A stretch of 15,550 nucleotides of DNA from Temnopleurus reevesii (lineage: Eukaryota; Echinodermata; Echinoidea; Temnopleuroida; Temnopleuridae), in NCBI GenBank assembly GCA_036244855.1, contig BQKZ01006890.1:1-15550 (forward strand), written 5' to 3'. How positions within the stretch are numbered: the first letter of the stretch is position 1; each line of letters opens with the position of its first letter. A program made the position numbers and the translations under genes. Below, piece by piece: positions 1 to 8,332 of the stretch. Under the pieces are notes generated by a model. It was not told where the DNA came from, searched no databases, and saw only the letters and a list, made by a program, of their open reading frames with translations.

Positions 1-97
1 AGATTTCGACAGTAATCTTTTAAAAAAGAGAGAAATAAATTAATTGAATTGATATAGAGATATATGAATAGATAGATAGAGATGAATGAATAAATAA

Positions 98-271
98 AAC
101 ACGATATAAACTATTTCCGAAAAGTTAAGTTGAACGCAGACAATAAATCCGTAAGCCGTCTATTCAACTGTGCGGACAACAATTACAAGCCGGTTCCGAT
201 TCCAATAACATTACAAAGGAGCATAGAATTTGCGTTCGACTTAATTTTTCGAAAATAGTTTATATCGTGTT
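98..271. mobile_element. AACACG-type MITE, copy 1 (174 bp)
   Basis: aacacgatataaactatttc at 98 is matched by gaaaatagtttatatcgtgtt ending at 271; the arms extend to agttgaacgca / tgcgttcgact. The 8 bases on each side (ataaataa, 90-97; ataaatta, 272-279) differ at one place and may be an 8-bp target duplication as in hAT elements. Confidence 0.75.
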
Positions 272-779
272 ATAAATTAATGAAGAAAACACATGTGTGA
301 ATAAATAAATAGATAAAAAATAGTTTAACATCTACTTGATGCTCTTATAGGCGGGTTTACTTATATATTCAAATATATGTGCGTTTAACGTAGTTATACG
401 TGATATTCCATAGACCGGTTGATAATAAGACTACTATAATTGGAATCTAGTTTGCATACATTACTTGTTGCTATGTCGGGCAAGCCTCGGGCAAGCTTTC
501 TGGTTGTCAAGAACAACCTTTGTGTTAGAGGTATGCATAAAATTTGCATCTATTAGTAAATCCGCCTATTGTTCAACACAATCATGTCAGTCAATTGGAA
601 ATTATGCGGCATTCAATGTGATACACTTATTGCATAACGCTTTATATCATATTTTGTCGTTATAGATTTGTAGTAAAATCTTTGCAGATGGTGATTTTTC
701 TTATTGCACGTCGTGATCATCGGATCAATACTGAATTCGCACCCTGGTTTTGTACGTAGTGCCTGGCAAATATGAAAAA
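272..779. other. No gene seen
   Basis: AT-rich spacer between the first two AACACG elements. A 66-codon plus-strand frame from 465 has no recognisable pattern, acceptor or donor. Confidence 0.6.
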
Positions 780-955
780 AACACGATATAAACTATTTCC
801 GACAAGTTAACTAGAACGCAGACAATAGGTCCATACACCATGTATTCAACTGTGCGGACACAACAATAACAAGCCGGTATCAAATTCAATAGCATTACAA
901 AGGAGCATTGAAATTGCGTTCGACTTAACATTTCGAAAATACTGTATATCGTGTT
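780..955. mobile_element. AACACG-type MITE, copy 2 (176 bp)
   Basis: Same orientation and almost the same interior as copy 1: tattcaactgtgcggaca, acaagccggt and cattacaaaggagcat are shared. The flanks are A-rich, so no target duplication can be called. Confidence 0.75.
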
Positions 956-2000
956 AAAAAAACATAACAATAGCGATTACCCGTGTCACATTATTACTAA
1001 AATGACTAAATCATGTCTCGTAAGAATTCGACCTCTTTCGTAAATTCATTTTGTCTTTTATGTTAGAATCTCACGGCTAGTATGATGAAAATGTGAATAA
1101 ATCAAAGTTACAATCATATAGAATTAAATTAACATTTTCTACAAAATGGTCTGAAACATGATTGTTCGTTATATTGGTATGATTATAATCACAACGTGTT
1201 TACCTGATAATGGAATTAATTGAAACGTTTGTTTGCACATATCAGTAAAAGGGCTCTCGTACCGTGGCACAATTTATTCTGAAAACATCACCCAAGCACT
1301 GTAATACGTATTGTATCATTTCCCAGGGTGGATGAAGATGCATAAATTGCAAATACAAAGATGCCCTCTTGGCAGTTGCCATGACGACGCATCTCTCACA
1401 GCAACGGTATTCACCCCCAAATCCGTGACGTCACAATAAGATGATTACATAATGAGTGCATCGTAGATCGTTCCAACTATATTTGCTCGAAGATGCAGGA
1501 CTTGAGACTGAATTTATTTGAATAGAGTCTGTAAATATTGTCTTGGTTCGAGTTTTGGGGAGCAATAAAGCAATCGCTGAGACAATAAATCGATTCTTAA
1601 TCAACATCGACGGTATAATTGAATGATCGAGACAAGTACTGCTCCGCCAGGCGCTCAAAATTAAGTTATTGTTATTTTAGTCTCCTTCGATTTTGAAATA
1701 GGGTTCACCCTCGGAGCCGAAATTTTACGGCTTCAGAAACTAGGACAGTCATACGGAAGCGCGTATACGTGTAGCAAAAAGGCGAATTTTTGCACCCTCC
1801 CTCCTCACCCTCGAGGAGCTGACAAAAAGGGTAATAATCTAAAATTTGGTGCCCCTAGCATATTTGGCATTTTCCGCAGGGCTGAGTTGGGCTGTTAAGT
1901 AATAGGGAAGAACAAAAGAAGAGGTCTTCATGTCCTTTGGCTATTTTTTGCCTCAAATATGGCGCCCCTAAATCTGACCAGGGGGATGTCGCCCAAAAGT
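956..2000. other. No gene seen; X-box/CRE pair and dispersed-repeat edge
   Basis: Apart from the sites at 1375-1433 and the repeat leading into the C run, nothing structured is visible. The minus-strand frame 1431-1658 shows no family signature. Confidence 0.55.
1375..1433. promoter_or_regulatory. X-box-like site and CRE
   Basis: gttgccatgacgac (1375-1388) fits the RFX X-box pattern RYYNCC-AT-RRNRAC, and a perfect CRE tgacgtca is at 1426-1433. The pair might mark a promoter, but no coding exon is recognisable on either strand within 500 bp. Confidence 0.3.
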
Positions 2001-2023
2001 CCCCCCCCCCCCCCCCCCCCCCC
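2001..2023. repeat. 23-base C homopolymer
   Basis: Uninterrupted C run after gtcgcccaaaagt. The preceding gcgcccctaaatctgaccag and an earlier tggtgcccctagcatattt suggest it is part of a dispersed repeat (roughly 1780-2060). Assembled length is uncertain. Confidence 0.9.
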
Positions 2024-2256
2024 ATTTCCCCTTCACGGTGTGCGCAGGAACTTGACGTCTGGCTGGGCGCTCCATGCACGTACCGTATAAGCTTCCATAA
2101 TATATGTATTGTTAAAAAAAATACAAAAGAAAAACTCGCTATTATGATGGGTATATGTACATTACCCCCTCAGAATTTCCTAGATACTAATGTATTCATC
2201 TATTGATCTATCGATTTTAATATTCACTTACAACTTACTCATTTATTCACTAATTT

Positions 2257-2287
2257 TCATTCCATTCCATTCATTCATTCATTCATT
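2257..2287. repeat. (ATTC)n simple repeat
   Basis: ttcattccattccattcatt cattcattcattc: a short tetranucleotide tract in an AT-rich region without genes. Confidence 0.85.
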
Positions 2288-2470
2288 TGTTTACAAGAGT
2301 CTTAATTTTCTACATTTGTGCAGAGGGTATGCAGAATGGGGGAGATGTGATTTATTAATTTATTTTATTTATTTATCTATTGATCAATATTCTAACAGGA
2401 TGCCCTCACAACAAGATGCTGGTATCACGAGGGGTCCTGCATGATAAAAAGTACATGAACATATATAGCG

Positions 2471-2692
2471 TAACAAAACTCGGCAGTGTGTATTATATAA
2501 ATAAAACTTAAACATAACTATTTACACTAATAGCAACACGATATAAACCATCTCCGATAGATCAATTCGAACGCAAAGCTCGTTTGTAATGCTATTGAAA
2601 TCGGAACCGGCCTGTCTCTGCCTCCGCTCGACTCAATTCCCGCGGAAACAGCCAATATCGTGTTTAACATACGCAAATAACAAAACTCGGCA
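2471..2692. repeat. Direct 15-base repeat flanking copy 3 (taacaaaactcggca)
   Basis: taacaaaactcggca occurs at 2471-2485 and again at 2678-2692, on either side of the third AACACG element. The distances to the element are 49 and 13 bases, so it is not a target-site duplication of it. Confidence 0.6.
2535..2664. mobile_element. AACACG-type MITE, copy 3 (130 bp, shortened, interior inverted)
   Basis: It has the same ends (aacacgatataaaccatctc ... caatatcgtgtt), but the interior tttgtaatgctattgaaatc and ggaaccggcctg is the reverse complement of the interior of copies 1 and 2, and about 45 bp are missing. Confidence 0.65.
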
Positions 2693-2935
2693 ATCAACAT
2701 GATTAAAATAGTACATCAGTCAAAACGTACACATGAAGATTTACATGAAATATATCATTTGCACTATGCCGAACTCTTTTGCCTATAGGTTGAAAAAAAA
2801 AACACAGAGAAAACCTAATACGGAAAAACAAATTCTGGAAAAACCTAATGGCGAAAAAAATCTTTAAGAAAATTAACGTTCCATGTGATTGCAATGCCTC
2901 CTGGGCATTAACTAATTATTTGTGAAATACTTTTG

Positions 2936-3320
2936 TTTGGTCGTCTGGAAAAGTGGGGAGAATGCGAAATAGAGGAGATAGCAGGGAAGGGGAGGAAATA
3001 CGAAAGATATGATTATGTAAAAGAGGGCAAATGCGAGGATATATGCAAAATAACGCGAAAGGAAAGATATTTTAAAAAGCGAAACAAATGAGACGCAAAT
3101 AGGCCGATATGCGAACATAGCAAACGACGAAAACATGGAAAAGGTATACTTGGGAAAACCAGAATAGGTTTTGTTGATGCAAAAGAGAGGTGATGTGAAA
3201 GGGGTGGAAATGCGAATGAAAGGAGATGTACATTAGAAGAAGAGATTAAAAAAAAAAGAAAAAAAGAACGAGATGCAAAAGAAAACAAATATCAAGATCC
3301 AATTAGGAAAAGATGCAATG
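2936..3320. repeat. Purine-rich degenerate repeat with recurrent atgcgaa/atgcaaa
   Basis: The words atgcga or atgcaa recur at irregular spacing (for example near 2961, 3030, 3043, 3108, 3177, 3210, 3274). The plus strand is almost free of C. The long minus-strand frames are rich in F, S and L and carry no recognisable domain. Read as decayed minisatellite. Confidence 0.6.
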
Positions 3321-3479
3321 GAAGAAAATACAAACAGATGAGGTACCTTCTCGATGTGCTCAAAGCTATTGTGAAAACCAAAGTGTGTCTAGCTCTTTTG
3401 CGCTCACCATAAGGTTCAACATCCAAATTAGCTTCGCCTGAAGTGTTTGATACACGATAAGGGATTTTCCCTTGAATTT

Positions 3480-3790
3480 TTTTTTTGTGCTTGTTTGTAT
3501 CATTATTTTGTTTAAATTCATTTAGTTATTATAATAGTAATAATATTTATTTGTACACACTTATTTTCTATATTTCTTTGAGGGGTATACACTCTGCAAG
3601 CTCTGCCTCTTAGTATACCCCTCCATTTCCAGTCCTATCATTATTCATGTTGTGTGTTGTCGATATACTATTATGCCACATTTATTTATTTATCTTGATT
3701 GATTTGGAACTTTGTATTTTGTTTTCATTATATTTTGATTTGATTGGAAATGAAAATAGAATAAACTGAAAAATAAACTGAAACTAAATT
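3480..3790 (+). mobile_element. Probable retroposon 3' tail
   Basis: A short hairpin (aggggtatac 3581-3590 with gtatacccct 3613-3622) is followed by T-rich sequence (ttgtattttgttttcatta, ttttgatttgattggaaatg) and tandem ataaactgaa copies near 3761-3785. This resembles 3' ends of CR1/L2-like elements that finish in short tandem units. No coding part is visible, so the left boundary is a guess. Confidence 0.35.
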
Positions 3791-4124
3791 ATCATTATCA
3801 TTTGGATGGGAAGGAAATCGTTTTGATAAACTAATTTGAAACCCAAGTGTTGCACTGAAGTTCTTAATGGATGATACATGTTAAAATGGGTAATTGGTTT
3901 GATGAGACAGATGGGACTTTCTATATATATTTCCGGTTTGTCAGTAGGGGAAAAAAAGATAGACAGGAGATATATGAGGAGATATTTGTGAGGGTAGGAG
4001 ATGCGTGGCGGGGGAGATGCGAGAAAAAAAGGGGGGGGGGGGTGTAGATACGATATAGGATAATCTTGAAATATAGGAGAGGGAAAGAAGACGTATGGGG
4101 ATGGAGGATGGAGAAAGGAAGATA

Positions 4125-4180
4125 TGAACGAGAGAGAGATAGAGAGAGAGGAAGGGAGTGAGAAAGAGAAAGAAAAGAGA

Positions 4181-4218
<38 letters not shown>

Positions 4219-4265
4219 GAGAGTGAGTGAGAGAGAGAGAGACAGAGAGAGAGAGAGAAAGAGAA
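4125..4265. repeat. (GA)n microsatellite
   Basis: A nearly pure GA tract with minor interruptions. The surrounding 3950-4345 is also purine-rich. A 12-base G run lies at 4031-4042. Long frames seen here on both strands are products of the repeat. Confidence 0.95.
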
Positions 4266-4385
4266 AGGATACGAGAGGAGATTCACAGGAGGTGGAAGGC
4301 AGGGAGGATACGTATGAGGGGTGTAAGAGGGAAAGATATAGAGAAGGGAGGAGACGCGAGAAGCATCATTTGTTATGCACAATCC

Positions 4386-4502
4386 GGGGCCTGTAACATT
4401 AAAAATGCAACTAAACGATGAATACTGATCGCAAGTCTATTGCAAAATGTGTCCAATAGCGATACGATTCATTTCCAGTTTACATTTTATGCTAAAGGCC
4501 CC
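4386..4502. mobile_element. Diverged copy of the 9170-9318 MITE family
   Basis: ggggcctgtaacattaaaaa at the left and tttacattttatgctaaagg then cccc at the right are degraded ends. The interior shares tgatcgcaagtctattgcaaa with tcaatcgcaagtctatggca of the 9170 copy. It stands between the (GA)n and (CT)n tracts. Confidence 0.6.
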
Positions 4503-4591
4503 TGAAGCGCACTTGTTTCTCCGTCTACAAGCCTCCATCTACCAAATAAGAAAATCCACTATTGACTTGCTCTCTTCCTGTCCGTCATCCC

Positions 4592-4740
4592 ATTTCTCTC
4601 TCTCTCTCTCTCTCTGTTTCTCTATCTCTCTCTCTCTCCTCCCTCCCCCTCTCTCTCTCTCCCCCCTCTCTCCCTCTCTTTATCTCTCTCTCTCTCTCTT
4701 TGTCTCCCTCTTTTCCACCCCTCCTTTCCCCTCTCTGCCT
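4592..4740. repeat. (CT)n microsatellite
   Basis: Pyrimidine tract of TC repeats with CCC interruptions, in opposite sense to the (GA)n at 4125-4265; it ends at a T run (4750-4761). Confidence 0.95.
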
Positions 4741-4807
4741 GCCCATTCATTTTTTTTTTTTATCAGAACAGTCCAAATTCATTACAAAGAGCACTTATAT
4801 ACCAATC

Positions 4808-4952
4808 TCTCGTTATAACAAGAAGATTTTTACACTCCAAACCGTTTGATTTCTATTGTATCTTGATAGCCCAGATAGGAGAGGGTTCTAATATCATGAA
4901 TATGTCATTTTGCTGGGGGTACAGGAGCTTGTTATAATGAGGCTCAACTGTA
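4808..4952. mobile_element. Small pogo/Tigger-like MITE (cgttataacaag ends)
   Basis: ctcgttataacaag at 4809-4822 is inverted at cttgttataatgag (4928-4941), and the right end continues gctcaactgta. These words resemble the common cgttataacgaggttcaactg ends of pogo-like MITEs in invertebrates. The left terminus is degraded. Confidence 0.45.
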
Positions 4953-5922
4953 TTTCCATAGAAATAGCAATACAAATATAAAACTCAGATACGTTTTGTA
5001 CTTGATTTATTATTCTTTAAAAGACAAATTTTCAGATAAAACCTTCAACAAATACAATTTCAAATTTCTAATACACTTTTTACAAGTAAAAATTAAACTA
5101 TATACATGTATTCTGAAGGCACCAATAAAAAGACAATAAGCATGAGTTTTAATGCTTCAATCTCCACAATTTTCCAACCTCAGATACAAATGTTTACTGT
5201 TAATTCTTTTGTTTTAGTTCTTGCATAAAACTTTTTTCCGAAGATAAAAATTGGATGATCAAAATAATTTGAATCTGATATCTAATGAAACTACTTAAGT
5301 AAGAATGTTGCTTTCAGAGTCTTCATAGATGTACTATATCAGCATTGATGAATGAACATGTATCCATCCAAATTGGAAGAGTTCAGTCGTCAAAAAAGTC
5401 TTCATTATTGCATGATGAAGGTATACCAGGTAATTTGTTTAACATCCAAACTATTTTCTGCTACTGCTATATCAGAAACATATTGAGTAATTATTGAACA
5501 ATTGAAAAGTTAAAATCTAGACATGATTGAAAATAAAAATGTTTACAATCTTCATGATCAAAAGAACTATTCTCTCTCATTTCATTACACTAAGAATGAT
5601 CCTACTCGTATCTCCATAACTTGTTTCCTTTTCCTTTCTAGCTTGTTTTTTTCCTTCCTTTTGTGTATTTCGTAGATTATGCATTGTTTTCAGGCACAGC
5701 AAACCTCCAAAGAGCAAATTCTACTTAGCAGTACCATGTTCTCCAAGCTAAATCGAATCCTTGAGCACAGAAAAAAATTTAACCAATCATGCTCTGTTAA
5801 AAAAGCCTTGACTCTGTGCAAATAGTAGACATATGCTTTCAAGGAATTGGTTGTTTAGAATTTGTGCAGTTTGAGCAGTTAAATTTAGTTCATGATTTGG
5901 GATATACTCGAGGGGCATGAAC
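4953..5922. other. No confident gene; one weak exon candidate
   Basis: AT-rich sequence without repeats I can align. It holds the weak minus-strand exon at 5383-5457 and a pyrimidine-rich stretch near 5625-5665. Confidence 0.5.
5383..5457 (-). CDS. Candidate terminal exon of an unrecognised minus-strand gene
   Basis: After an acceptor-like tgatatagcagtagcag (minus strand), 24 codons read KIVWMLNKLPGIPSSCNNED FFDD and TGA (5383-5385). The acidic end looks like a genuine C-terminus, and an AATAAA on the minus strand lies at 5011-5006, about 370 bases on. No upstream exon was found, and the segment 5460-6816 contains a MITE and the gap. Could easily be chance. Confidence 0.2.
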   Translation of the reverse strand, partial: KIVWMLNKLPGIPSSCNNEDFFDD

Positions 5923-6531
5923 AAAAGGGGAACCAACTGCTGGAATTATTGTGTTCTCTTTGAATGAAGAAATATCAGATGATCAAACAGCAAAAATTTG
6001 AGCAAAATCGGACAACCCAATCAAAAGTTATGAATTTTCGAAGTCACAGAGATATGAAGATCCCTACCACTGATGTGGTTCCGTGCAATGGACAAATTCG
6101 ACGGAATCTGTGACGTCAAGTCGGACAACTCCTGATTCACTTTGTACACGAAAATTCACATTTTCTCCATTTTTTCGGAAAAGTCAACAAAGTGCCAATT
6201 TTCGGTTGGAGTATAGTATTCCTTTATAGATTCTGCATGTATCTTAAGAAGAGTGATGTTGGACTCCCACTCTAAATTTCACATTAATCAATTTTTAAAA
6301 ATTATATGTACAAAGCGAATGAATAGTTGTTCGACATGACGTCACAGATTCCGTCAGTGTTGCCGAACGCACGGATCCCCATGAGCGGCAGCGATCGTCA
6401 AATCTCCGTAAATTTGAAAATTGGTAACTTTTAACCAGGTTGTCTGAATTTGCTCAAATTTTCAGTTTACTCATCTTATTTTTCTTCATTCAATGAGAGC
6501 ACGGCAATTCCAAGGATGGGTTCCCCTTTAA
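5923..6531. mobile_element. TTAA-type MITE with long inverted ends, copy A (609 bp)
   Basis: The ends are aaaggggaacc on the left and ggttcccctttaa on the right, and about 200 bp on each side are imperfect inverted copies (gagcaaaatcggac with gtctgaatttgctc; gaatctgtgacgtca with tgacgtcacagattc). The right flank is TTAA (6528-6531); the left counterpart has mutated to caaa or aaaa. It is collinear with copy B at 14275-14886 throughout. TTAA target duplication points to piggyBac-type mobilisation. No coding capacity. Confidence 0.85.
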
Positions 6532-6658
6532 AGGCTTTAGTGACATTATCAGGTTGCTGCTTACATGAAATCAGTGACAGCCTCAAGCATTCTAGTCACA
6601 TCAGTAACATTTCAGTAACATGATTACAATGTTTGCTTGATACTTCACAGCATCTTAC

Positions 6659-6785
6659 AGTGTCCAGCATAAACTTGTTTTTGTGACATAATCTTATCTC
6701 TGTGGCTTCATCCGACATTTAATAGTGTCCAGCATAAAAGTGTATTTGTGACTAAACATCTCTGTGACCTTAACCGATTTAGTAA
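6659..6785. repeat. Two-unit 65-bp tandem repeat
   Basis: agtgtccagcataaa begins at 6659 and 6724; the units continue cttgtttttgtgac / gtgtatttgtgac and end in ccgacattta / ccgattta. It lies directly before the mis-filled gap. Confidence 0.7.
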
Positions 6786-6816
6786 GCATCATCTTGCCTT
6801 TTTTACATTATGAGGC

Positions 6817-6855
6817 NAGCAAATTGCTTATGTGATAAACAGACAATTTAACAGC
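6817..6855 (+). other. Gap N and misplaced copy of 9863-9900
   Basis: After the single N at 6817, bases 6818-6855 are identical to 9863-9900 (38 bases, starting agcaaattgcttatgtgata). The adapter follows, and true local sequence resumes at 6893. A circularised fragment running from 6893 to 9899 would produce exactly this read: fragment end, adapter, fragment start. The implied fragment is about 3.0 kb. The stretch should be treated as mis-filled gap. Confidence 0.95.
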
Positions 6856-6892
6856 TGTCTCTTATACACATCTAGATGTGTATAAGAGACAG
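6855..6892. other. Nextera mate-pair junction adapter (two Tn5 mosaic ends), assembly artefact
   Basis: These 38 bases are ctgtctcttatacacatct immediately followed by its exact reverse complement, agatgtgtataagagacag. This is the Tn5 mosaic end doubled head to head, the junction adapter left by circularised Nextera mate-pair libraries. It is not part of the organism's genome. Confidence 0.98.
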
Positions 6893-7617
6893 CCTCCAAC
6901 CTGCAGTAAAATTCATGCTCGCCTCCCGTTCAAGTGCAACCATGGTAATATTTGTTTGACATTTCAACGACAACATCACCTCATGACCTCATGGGTGTGG
7001 CAAGATAAATGTTATTCTTAATGCACTTTCAATGGTAACATATGGTATGACTTCTGTAAATCTATCAAGCTGTTTTTAGTGTCACCATGTCCCAGATATC
7101 ATTAAGATTATGAATGATAATCATGCACACAGAAATGTCACGGTTCCGCTAGTGATGCATCAGATTTTCTTGGTTAATAATAATAATAATGATAAGTAAT
7201 TTTACTTGAATTCACATAGTGCCGTATAGTGCCAATAAGCAACTGATACACCCGAGGGCCCTGCGAATGGGGATCAATAAAGATGCAAGCAAAGTTTAAA
7301 AAATTGAGCGTAAAAAGGCTTAAAAGTGTGAGATTTGGCAGGTCTGTACTCATGAAGGTTTTGATTTCATTCGTCACAGACACAGTTGACTGGAAGTAAA
7401 CGTCAACCAAAGAATGTCAATTGCTCTCGTTCGTTCCCTGCCAAAATCATTTTCGATTTCAGTCGACTAGTTCCAGATGGCATCAAAATAGTATCAACAG
7501 TAGAGACACACGCTCGTCTATGGGCTCGTCACAGATCAGCAGGCGAATGGGATGAGATAATCATTGATCCTTCAAGAGCTTCAATAAAGTAATTCCTTAC
7601 ATCACACTACCAGCGAT
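6893..7617. other. Probable AKIP1 downstream region
   Basis: Unique-looking sequence with a short (aat)n near 7175-7192. A 68-codon plus-strand frame (7386-7592) and a 78-codon minus-strand frame (7174-7410) are open, but neither shows a domain or a convincing splice context. Confidence 0.45.
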
Positions 7618-8240
7618 AAACCTTGATCAAAATGTGATGTCTATGTTGAAATATTGACCATGGTTCTGAGAGCTCTTTTCCCTTTGTGGTCATCTCATTA
7701 AGGTATCTTTGTCATCATCAGCCAACGTCTCCTCAATTGTAAATGTAACATCACAAAACCACTGGCATATATTCAAGTCTTTGGAGAGACATCATGGAGT
7801 CATCGAACCTTGATCAAAACGTGATGTCTAGGTTGAAATATTGACCACAGGTTAGAAAGTGCTTTTCCTTTTGTGGTCATCTCATCAAGGTATCTTTGTC
7901 ATGACCAGCCTATGTCTTCTACATCATAAACCTAACATCACAAAACCACTGGCAAAATGGTCAAGTCTTCGGAGAGACATCATGGAGTCATTGAACCTTG
8001 ATAAAAACGTGATGTCTAGGTTGAAATATTGACCATGGATCTGAGAGCTCATTTCCCTTTTTGGTCATCCTATAGGAATATTGTTATCCTCATAAGCCTA
8101 CGTCTCCTCCGTTGTAAATATAACATCACAAAAAATCACTGGCAACATAGTCAAGTGTTTGAGAAGACTTCATGAAGTCATCAAACCTTGCTCAAAGAGT
8201 GAAGTCCAGATTAACACTTTGACCCTGGTTGACATGGACG
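7618..8240 (-). repeat. Tandem ~188-bp repeat spanning the AKIP1 stop codon and 3' UTR
   Basis: Anchors (ccttgatc-like) recur at 7621, 7808, 7996 and 8186, giving periods of 187, 188 and 190. Each unit reads, in plus orientation, aaccttgatcaaaacgtgatg, then a gaccatgg segment, then a ggtcatc...gtctcct and catcacaaaaccactggca segment, and ends in gacatcatggagtcat. The fourth unit overlaps the last ~45 bases of AKIP1 exon 6, so the downstream units are decayed copies of the coding end plus 3' UTR. I saw no AATAAA on the minus strand between here and 6893, so the transcript end is undefined. Confidence 0.85.
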
Positions 8241-8332
8241 ACATGTGTCTGTTGACCTTTGCCCCGCCCCCAGCCGCCTGCCGTCACAGCGTAGGTACCT
8301 GGCTGGACTTGGATGTGCACGTCTTCTGTTCT
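8192..8332 (-). CDS. AKIP1: AKIP1 exon 6 (C-terminal beta domain, stop)
   Basis: This 141-bp terminal exon (46 codons plus TGA) follows acceptor tagttgcag in phase 0. It encodes RTEDVHIQVQPGTYAVTAGG, then a glycine-rich turn (WGRGKGQQ), THVVHVNQGQSV and NLDFTL. This is the best-conserved block of AKIP1, matching human IEVYPGTYSV, KTHVVAVDSGQSVDL and the hydrophobic C-terminus. The last ~45 bases of the exon and the following 3' UTR belong to a tandem repeat of about 188 bp that continues to 7618. Confidence 0.88.
   Translation of the reverse strand, partial: RTEDVHIQVQPGTYAVTAGGWGRGKGQQTHVVHVNQGQSVNLDFTL

Noticed and set aside
3921..4849. Long frames rich in S/L or R/E on both strands
   Set aside because: They are encoded by (GA)n and (CT)n microsatellites and open in several frames at once.
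6855..6892. Biological palindrome, terminator-like hairpin or transposon end
   Set aside because: The sequence is exactly the commercial Tn5 mosaic-end dimer and sits next to a misplaced duplicate and an N.
7386..7592. 68-codon plus-strand frame with balanced composition (SRLVPDGIKIVSTVETHAR part)
   Set aside because: No recognised family, no clear splice donor, and it is antisense to the AKIP1 downstream region; kept only as a note.
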